Shown one piece after another: positions 58,840 to 64,000 of a stretch of 64,000 nucleotides of DNA. Below the pieces are notes generated by a model that saw only the letters and a list, made by a program, of their open reading frames with translations, had not been told where the DNA came from and searched no databases. Location of the stretch: positions 3,720,001 through 3,784,000 of the forward strand of contig NZ_CP030082.1 in NCBI RefSeq assembly GCF_006874645.1, in the 5' to 3' direction. A program made the translations under genes and the position numbers. Position 1 is the stretch's first letter. Each line of letters begins with the position of its first letter. This DNA is from Bdellovibrio sp. ZAP7. Lineage in GTDB: Bacteria > Bdellovibrionota > Bdellovibrionia > Bdellovibrionales > Bdellovibrionaceae.

Positions 58840-60372
58840 TTAGAATCTGAACCATTCAATCGCATCGACATACGCTTTTGGTTGGTAAGCATTCGCTGTC
58901 TGACTAAAGCGAACTTCTTGCCAGCCTAGGCTCTTAAAAGATGGATTGTCCACATCTCGCTTTTTAATAAAATCTTGAACATTTAATACCAAAGCCAATT
59001 CATCACGCTTCATCAATAGTGACGGCAGATGGAATTGCACGAAGGACATACCTTTATTCTCTAAAGCAAATCCTTCTGCGCCGGATTTCAAATACTCGCG
59101 GTATTTGATTTCGACTTTAGGATCACAGTGCTCTACCACCAATAACTTTTCCGTGCTGTCCGAGTAATCCATCACGTAACTGAAGCTGTAACCCCCGCAC
59201 TTTTCAACGATGGTGCGATTGGCTTTGATTTGACCAAATGTCTTAATTGGAATCGGGAACTTTGATGGAAGCATCCACAAGTTATCTTGATCACGAAGTG
59301 CGATCTGCGTTTGCGGTTGTTCCTTGGCAATTTTCAACAATTCCTGGAAAGCCTTAGTATCCGTCGAAAGCTTTTGGTTACTAACGTAAAGAACATCAAA
59401 GCTTGCTTCTGCAAAGGCTTTTTCATATCCGTGACTACGCAGTTCATTTGCAAAATTCGCAGCAAACAGACGATATATGTTTGAGGTCTTGGTCAACTCA
59501 GCTGAAGCCACATACTGATTGAAGTTCTTTAAGACCGCCGTTGCGCGCGCCAAGGTTGATGCATTTGCATCCCCAGCTACAGAAAGAACCGGATTGTATT
59601 CGCCACGAATAATCAAGCCCATCTTGCGCGAGAACTGATAACGCTCTCCCACTGATAAGGATTTATAAGCCTTGACCCAGCTATTTAAAAGAAGCGGGCG
59701 AAGACTCATCTCCAATACTTCTGGAGCGATTGCTGAAAGATTCTGTCCTGAAGCACAGATCTCATAGTCTTCGGATTGCTTCCACGGAGAATCACAATAA
59801 GCCTCTGGTGATTTGATCACATAAGGCCACTTCACCGGCAGAATCGCAGTCTTCACATGCGTTGACGGGTCCCCGATATCCAAGTCACCTGCCAGCAGAT
59901 AGACCAAAAAGTCGGTTGCGACTTCTTCCATCAATTCCTGCTGAACGAATAGGGTTTCATTTCTTTCACGGTACCAGATTTTAGCCAAAGCTTTTTCCAG
60001 ATGTCCTGGAGCTTCAACAAGGTTTTGTCCCATATAGATCACATGTCCCTTAATACGGAACATATTCGGGTGATCACCCAGAATTACCAGCTGCACCTTT
60101 TGATAGAACGGTTCAATGCTTTCTAAAAGCCTTTCCGTCGCACCAATGCGCAGGTTTAGATCCCTGAGGTTTTCCCCAAAGTAAGTGCTATAGCGAGTCG
60201 CCTTGTTCACGGCGCAACGATAAACCAAATCCTCATGTCGCCCCGAGGTTCTGTCAATTTTCTCGACAACCTTGGAATCGATACAAAGAGGCCTTTGGTT
60301 CATCTGCAGAACAACCAGGCTAAGTATGCCAAAACAGGCAAAAGAAATGTAAGTGAGCCAACGTGACAACAT
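58840..60372 (-). CDS. Membrane-anchored protein of unknown function
   Basis: 510 residues: an N-terminal anchor (LTYISFACFGILSLVVLQM), then a large soluble, mostly periplasmic domain with a few Cys (PLCIDS, YRCAV, AYCDSPWKQSEDYEICASG). A region FVQQELMEEVATDFLVYLLAG is helical and acidic but lacks an HExxH. No family is recognised. It follows an ABC-F gene by eight bases on the same strand, so both are on one transcript. Confidence 0.65.
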   Translation of the reverse strand: MLSRWLTYISFACFGILSLVVLQMNQRPLCIDSKVVEKIDRTSGRHEDLVYRCAVNKATRYSTYFGENLRDLNLRIGATERLLESIEPFYQKVQLVILGDHPNMFRIKGHVIYMGQNLVEAPGHLEKALAKIWYRERNETLFVQQELMEEVATDFLVYLLAGDLDIGDPSTHVKTAILPVKWPYVIKSPEAYCDSPWKQSEDYEICASGQNLSAIAPEVLEMSLRPLLLNSWVKAYKSLSVGERYQFSRKMGLIIRGEYNPVLSVAGDANASTLARATAVLKNFNQYVASAELTKTSNIYRLFAANFANELRSHGYEKAFAEASFDVLYVSNQKLSTDTKAFQELLKIAKEQPQTQIALRDQDNLWMLPSKFPIPIKTFGQIKANRTIVEKCGGYSFSYVMDYSDSTEKLLVVEHCDPKVEIKYREYLKSGAEGFALENKGMSFVQFHLPSLLMKRDELALVLNVQDFIKKRDVDNPSFKSLGWQEVRFSQTANAYQPKAYVDAIEWFRF

Positions 60373-60380
60373 ATCACAGG

Positions 60381-61919
60381 CTAGGATTGCAAAAGGCAGA
60401 CCTCCCTAGTTTGAATATTCTCCAGGAATACCGGGTCATGGGAGACCACCAATAATGCGCCCTGATAGCCAATAAAGACGTCCTCCAGAACCTCCAGACT
60501 TTGCAAATCCAGATTGTTCGTGGGCTCATCCAGCACCAACAACTCCGGTACTGCATCCGCCAGAAAGACTTTCGCTAAGCACAGCTTAAGTTTTTCTCCA
60601 CCACTCAGGCTTTCAACCTTTTGATGAACTCGATCCGCAAAAAATTGAAACGCGGCAAGCTCATTTCGAATCCACTCGGATCCTTTGCTACTTACATCCA
60701 TGATGGACTCCAGCACCGTCTGCCCGGAATTCAAGATGCTATATTCCTGATCGATCAAACTGGTGTGCAAAGTTCCCACCTTCAACTCTCCTCGGATTTC
60801 GCCAAGGGGCTTCTGACCGTTACTTAGCAGAAGCTGGAGCAAAGTGGTTTTCCCGGCGCCATTCTTTCCAGTAAGGGCCCAACGCTCGGGGCCTTTCATA
60901 TGCAGAGTCAAGTTTTCTGGCCAAAGCCAACTATCGCTTCCTGCAAAGCGAAAATTAAAATCAGCAAGGGTGAATATCAATTTGTCCGCCGGCACGGCAG
61001 AGTCCAATTCTTTTAGACGCAGAATCGTCTGACTCCGCATGCCGGCAAAATGCGACTGAAAATCCGCGCTGGCATTCTCGGCTCTCTGTGATTCGTTGGT
61101 ATTTATAGTTCCCAACGTCACTTGCGCCGCCCGTTTTCTAGCACCCAGAAGAATTTTCGGCATTCCACCTTTTTCGCCCTGAATCTGCCCACGGCGCATG
61201 CGCTTTTCTTGGGACTGAACTTTGCTGTGCAGCTCTCTCTCGGTTTTCTTTTTCTCGCGGCGCAATTGATCCAAGGTGGATTGTTCTAGTTCAATTTCTT
61301 GAGTCCTTTGCTCGTGATAAAAAGAGTAGCCTCCACCATAGGCGCGCATTCCCTGATTCGACATTTCCAGAATGGAATCCATCGACTCCAAAATCTCGCG
61401 ATCATGACTGATAACCAAGATATTCCCATCAAAACCTTGAACAAATTCTGTGATTCGACGTTTGGCTTCTCGGTCTAAGTTGTTTGTTGGTTCATCCAAA
61501 ATCAGTAATCCCGAATTAATCGCAAGGGCTTTGGCAATTCGCACGCGCGTCCACTCACCACCGCTTAATTGCTGAAGTGTTCGATCAAAGGGAATATCTC
61601 CCAGGAGACTTTCTTGAGTGACCGCATCTAGCTGCGAGGATTCCCAGATATCCACCAAGAATTCCCCGACGGTTTGGACCGGCCGTTCTTCGATTTGTCG
61701 CAAGTAAGTAACTGGATGACTAGCATGGATCTCACCTTCCGTCGCAGGGATTTCTCCCGACAGAATCTTTGCCAAAGTGGATTTTCCGATACCGTTCGGC
61801 CCCAAGAGCCCATAACGACCCGATCCAACAGTAAAACTTAAGGACGAAAACAAGCGCAGCCCATTGCTGAACTCAAAGCCGACCTTGTGGGCCGTCATTT
61901 GAAATATTTGATTGTGCAT
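60381..61919 (-). CDS. ABC-F family ATPase
   Basis: 512 residues, two cassettes: Walker A GPNGIGKST (near residue 40) and GKNGAGKTT (near 345); signatures LSGGEWTR and LSGGEKLK; Walker B LLILDEPTNNLD and LLVLDEPTNNLD. The linker between them is rich in Lys, Arg and Glu (REKKKTERELHSKVQSQEKRMRR), as in ribosome-binding ABC-F proteins, some of which protect from antibiotics. The subfamily is not determined. It leads an operon with a membrane-anchored unknown protein. Confidence 0.85.
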   Translation of the reverse strand: MHNQIFQMTAHKVGFEFSNGLRLFSSLSFTVGSGRYGLLGPNGIGKSTLAKILSGEIPATEGEIHASHPVTYLRQIEERPVQTVGEFLVDIWESSQLDAVTQESLLGDIPFDRTLQQLSGGEWTRVRIAKALAINSGLLILDEPTNNLDREAKRRITEFVQGFDGNILVISHDREILESMDSILEMSNQGMRAYGGGYSFYHEQRTQEIELEQSTLDQLRREKKKTERELHSKVQSQEKRMRRGQIQGEKGGMPKILLGARKRAAQVTLGTINTNESQRAENASADFQSHFAGMRSQTILRLKELDSAVPADKLIFTLADFNFRFAGSDSWLWPENLTLHMKGPERWALTGKNGAGKTTLLQLLLSNGQKPLGEIRGELKVGTLHTSLIDQEYSILNSGQTVLESIMDVSSKGSEWIRNELAAFQFFADRVHQKVESLSGGEKLKLCLAKVFLADAVPELLVLDEPTNNLDLQSLEVLEDVFIGYQGALLVVSHDPVFLENIQTREVCLLQS

Positions 61920-62069
61920 AAATGAAATATCCGTCTGCGAACCTGAGTGGTTCTAAAAGAGTTATTAAAAAAAGAATAACGACGGATTTATTTTCTCATA
62001 GACGCCAAGGTTTGCGCCCTGGCCAAAGCAGTATAGCAAAGCCCCCCACGATATGCTAGTATCTGCGCC

Positions 62070-62729
62070 ATGAAAAAGCTTTTGATCATCCAGCACGAAT
62101 TGGATGGGCCTCCAGGTACTACCTTGGACTGGGCGTCTCAAAATAACTACGCCGTTGAGCTCTGGTCACCTTATCTGGGTGAACCAGCGCCGACTCGTTT
62201 AGACTACGATGGGGCAGTGATCTGCGGTGGCAGCATGGACACCTTCGAGGAAGAAAAGTTCCCGTGGTTGCGCGCCGAAAAAAAACTGATTCGTGATTTG
62301 ATCGATAACAATGTGAAGATCTTTGGGCTGTGCCTGGGTTCTCAATTGATTGCTGACATCATGGGTGGCAAAGTCCATATTCATGACCCAGGTTGGGAAA
62401 TTGGTTTCGTTCCTGTGGAAACAACGGATGGCGAAACTATTCAGGCTTTCCACTGGCATCACTGCACTTTTGATTTACCGCCTGGGGCAGAACTTTTCGC
62501 TACAAACAGTTTCTGCAAAAATCAGGGTTATAAAATCGGGAAGAACATCGTCGCCACTCAATTCCATCCAGAAACGACTGAGGATTGGATTAGAGAGTGC
62601 GCAGATGAGGTAGGTACCTCTCACAAAGGGATCGTGCAAAATCGCACTGAGATGCTGGCTTCGCTCCCTTTACAAAAGCCCCTTAAAGAGTGGTACTTCC
62701 GTCAGCTGGATAAGCTCTTCAATTCTTAA
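62070..62729 (+). CDS. Class I glutamine amidotransferase-like protein
   Basis: 219 residues, stand-alone GATase domain: YDGAVICGGSMD, IFGLCLGSQLIADIMGG with the nucleophile Cys, and ATQFHPETTEDW with the His-Glu pair. Such proteins, including GMP synthase-like GATases, release ammonia from glutamine or hydrolyse gamma-glutamyl bonds. The synthetase partner is not adjacent. It is monocistronic with a terminator, divergent from an ABC-F operon. Confidence 0.87.
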   Translation: MKKLLIIQHELDGPPGTTLDWASQNNYAVELWSPYLGEPAPTRLDYDGAVICGGSMDTFEEEKFPWLRAEKKLIRDLIDNNVKIFGLCLGSQLIADIMGGKVHIHDPGWEIGFVPVETTDGETIQAFHWHHCTFDLPPGAELFATNSFCKNQGYKIGKNIVATQFHPETTEDWIRECADEVGTSHKGIVQNRTEMLASLPLQKPLKEWYFRQLDKLFNS

Positions 62730-62745
62730 TTTCAAATTGTACAAA

Positions 62746-62777
62746 TAAAAAAGGCCTGGGATCACCAGGCCTTTTTT
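62746..62777. terminator. Bidirectional rho-independent terminator
   Basis: AAAGGCCTGG and CCAGGCCTTT pair around a five-base loop with A and T runs on the sides, between convergent genes. Confidence 0.85.
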
Positions 62778-62792
62778 ATATTTTCATTCTGG

Positions 62793-64000
62793 CTACATGA
62801 AGATGCGTTCGCAGCGTAGCATGTAGTTACGTTGCTTACCTTGCTCTACCAGTTTCAGGAACTTTTGACCCGCTGGAAGAACCAAAGAATAACCTTTATT
62901 GCGATACATACCCCCCGCACTTGGCTTGCTGTTGTTCACAAGCTGAACGCCCGTTTCTCTGTGGAATTCCTTTTCAAACTCTTTAAAAAAGTCTACGCCC
63001 CATTGATTGTAAACAGCTTCTGACAGCCAAGAAGGTGCCGTATTGCCATGAAGAATACCAACGCTTACTGAAGTTGCTCCACGGATCAGGTTCGATTGTT
63101 CCCAAGCTTGGGTGATATCTGTTCTACCCACTTTATCAAAGAACTCTTGAGTCAAATAAGTATCGCCGTAGTCACGAAGAACGATTTTTCCCGTTGGACG
63201 TGACTTCTCGTCCAGCTCAACCAGGAAGTTTTGAGAGTGAGGCGAATCGTACGTCATACCTGTCAAAGCAAAGAACTCTGCCAAGGCGCGAGCCAATGGT
63301 TTGTTGTAGTGTTCGTTCCAATAGCTTGCAGGAGCGTTTGATCCGTTGAGCTTAGCCAGCTCACGACCTTTTTGCTCGTGCACGATTGAAAAGCCTGGCA
63401 CATAAGTTTTACCCGAGTTCGTCAAAGTGTCATAAGAGCGAATGATCATACCCTGATCGATGACAACCTCACCTTTTGCATTACGAGTCTCGATACCAAA
63501 GGCCACCGGCTCATCCAGCAAAATGATGTTTTCAAGTTTAGGTTGGCTTTTCAATTGGTCATTCACAAAATCCGTCATCATCCGGATTTGCTTACCGTCG
63601 TCCCAGTCCTGATGTTTATCACGCCAGTGACCGCCGGTTTTATCAGTAGAACCTTTAAAGGAGAACTCAGCGTTCGTCACAGGGTCGACGATGATATAAC
63701 TGCGCGATGCAGTCATGTATCCTTTATAATAGACTTTTTTAATGGGAGTGATGCCATTGTCTTTCAGGAAGTTCGCAATCTCCTGCCACCACTTTGTATC
63801 CTCAGGATTGATAATCCAACGCAGGTACTTCACACCATTTTCTTCGTGAATCAAAGAATTTACGAACTTCTCAGGTGCGCGTTCTGCGATATCTGCTTGA
63901 ATCAAGCTAACGGGAATATCGTAGTGATAAACACTGACAGCTTGATCACTGCGAGTGGTAACCGCATTGGCTTTAGTTTCCAACGTCACAAGTTGTTGCA
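62793..64000 (-). CDS. Protein of unknown function, 5' end cut by window edge
   Basis: The frame is open to the right edge; a GTG at 63989 is in frame, but the start may lie beyond 64000. About 400 residues are visible. The order of motifs (SFKGSTDKTGGHWRDKH, YVPGFSIVHE, SPHSQNFLVELDEKSRPTGKIVLRDYGD) recalls kinase-like or siderophore-synthetase (IucA/IucC-type) folds, in which a His-x-Gln-Asn and an Arg-Asp bind nucleotide and metal. The match is too slight for a family claim. Its convergent neighbour is a glutamine amidotransferase. Confidence 0.55.
   Translation of the reverse strand, partial: QQLVTLETKANAVTTRSDQAVSVYHYDIPVSLIQADIAERAPEKFVNSLIHEENGVKYLRWIINPEDTKWWQEIANFLKDNGITPIKKVYYKGYMTASRSYIIVDPVTNAEFSFKGSTDKTGGHWRDKHQDWDDGKQIRMMTDFVNDQLKSQPKLENIILLDEPVAFGIETRNAKGEVVIDQGMIIRSYDTLTNSGKTYVPGFSIVHEQKGRELAKLNGSNAPASYWNEHYNKPLARALAEFFALTGMTYDSPHSQNFLVELDEKSRPTGKIVLRDYGDTYLTQEFFDKVGRTDITQAWEQSNLIRGATSVSVGILHGNTAPSWLSEAVYNQWGVDFFKEFEKEFHRETGVQLVNNSKPSAGGMYRNKGYSLVLPAGQKFLKLVEQGKQRNYMLRCERIFM

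Noticed and set aside
1-64000. rRNA, tRNA, CRISPR array, prophage, insertion sequences
   Set aside because: Looked for rRNA cores, tRNA cloverleaf signatures, regularly spaced repeats, transposase motifs and integrase motifs; none was seen.

Overview
The window looks like chromosome from a Bdellovibrio-type predatory bacterium (Bdellovibrionota). Three things point that way: a lexA promoter carrying TTAC-N3-GTAA, the LexA box reported for Bdellovibrio bacteriovorus; two regulators of the TIGR02147/DUF4423 type; and a very high density of small exported proteins and lipoproteins of unknown function. This is inferred from gene content and no species is claimed. No rRNA, tRNA, CRISPR array, insertion sequence or prophage is visible.

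Layout. 0-2.4 kb: a gene cut by the left edge, a bacteriohemerythrin, ilvE and a small lipoprotein. 2.5-8.9 kb: a tight minus-strand aromatic operon. It reads exported coiled-coil protein, aroB, aroA, a three-domain fusion (shikimate kinase, 3-dehydroquinase, shikimate dehydrogenase), aroC and menB. The order AroB-AroA-AroK-AroD-AroE is that of the eukaryotic pentafunctional AROM protein. 8.9-14.7 kb: ung, an HPF/RaiA-like protein, a di-iron hydroxylase, several exported proteins and a zinc carboxypeptidase. 14.8-21.1 kb: lexA with its operator, an outer-membrane protein, a TIGR02147 regulator with a paired exported protein, and a GHL10-like glycosidase. 21.2-21.45 kb: a GC-rich, heavily palindromic non-coding element. 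21.5-27.5 kb: a DksA-like protein without a zinc finger, a TetR regulator, a penicillin-binding transpeptidase, a four-repeat exported protein, FxsA and exonuclease III. 27.6-31.4 kb: an ATP-grasp-like protein, a divergent SelO-like pseudokinase and a lipoprotein. 31.4-37.9 kb: an esterase, an S41 protease, hldD, an aromatic amino acid hydroxylase with a long C-terminal extension, trmJ and a DUF4337 protein. 38-43.6 kb: tandem PspC, ribD, a 39-residue membrane protein, a Pif1-like helicase and an M13 peptidase. 43.7-48.1 kb: rhodanese, a HAD 5'-nucleotidase and exported proteins. 48.2-52.9 kb: a pantothenate-to-CoA operon (DUF2520 protein, panB, panC, coaBC, coaX, panD). 53-55.4 kb: a second TIGR02147 cassette. 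55.6-64 kb: DUF523, two ABC-F ATPases, lipoproteins, a glutamine amidotransferase and a gene cut by the right edge.

How the parts fit. The aro operon makes chorismate and leads straight into menB of menaquinone synthesis. The CoA operon covers every step from ketoisovalerate to phosphopantetheine except a recognisable ketopantoate reductase, and its first gene is a good candidate for that role. Two loci couple a TIGR02147 regulator to an exported protein whose mature end starts at a GNGG motif. A recurring non-coding theme is a hairpin that takes up the Shine-Dalgarno sequence just before the start codon of a small exported or membrane protein. It is seen clearly at about 8.9, 12.4 and 46.7 kb, and in a weaker form at 22.6 and 40.1 kb. 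Most transcription units end in strong rho-independent terminators, several of them usable from both sides.
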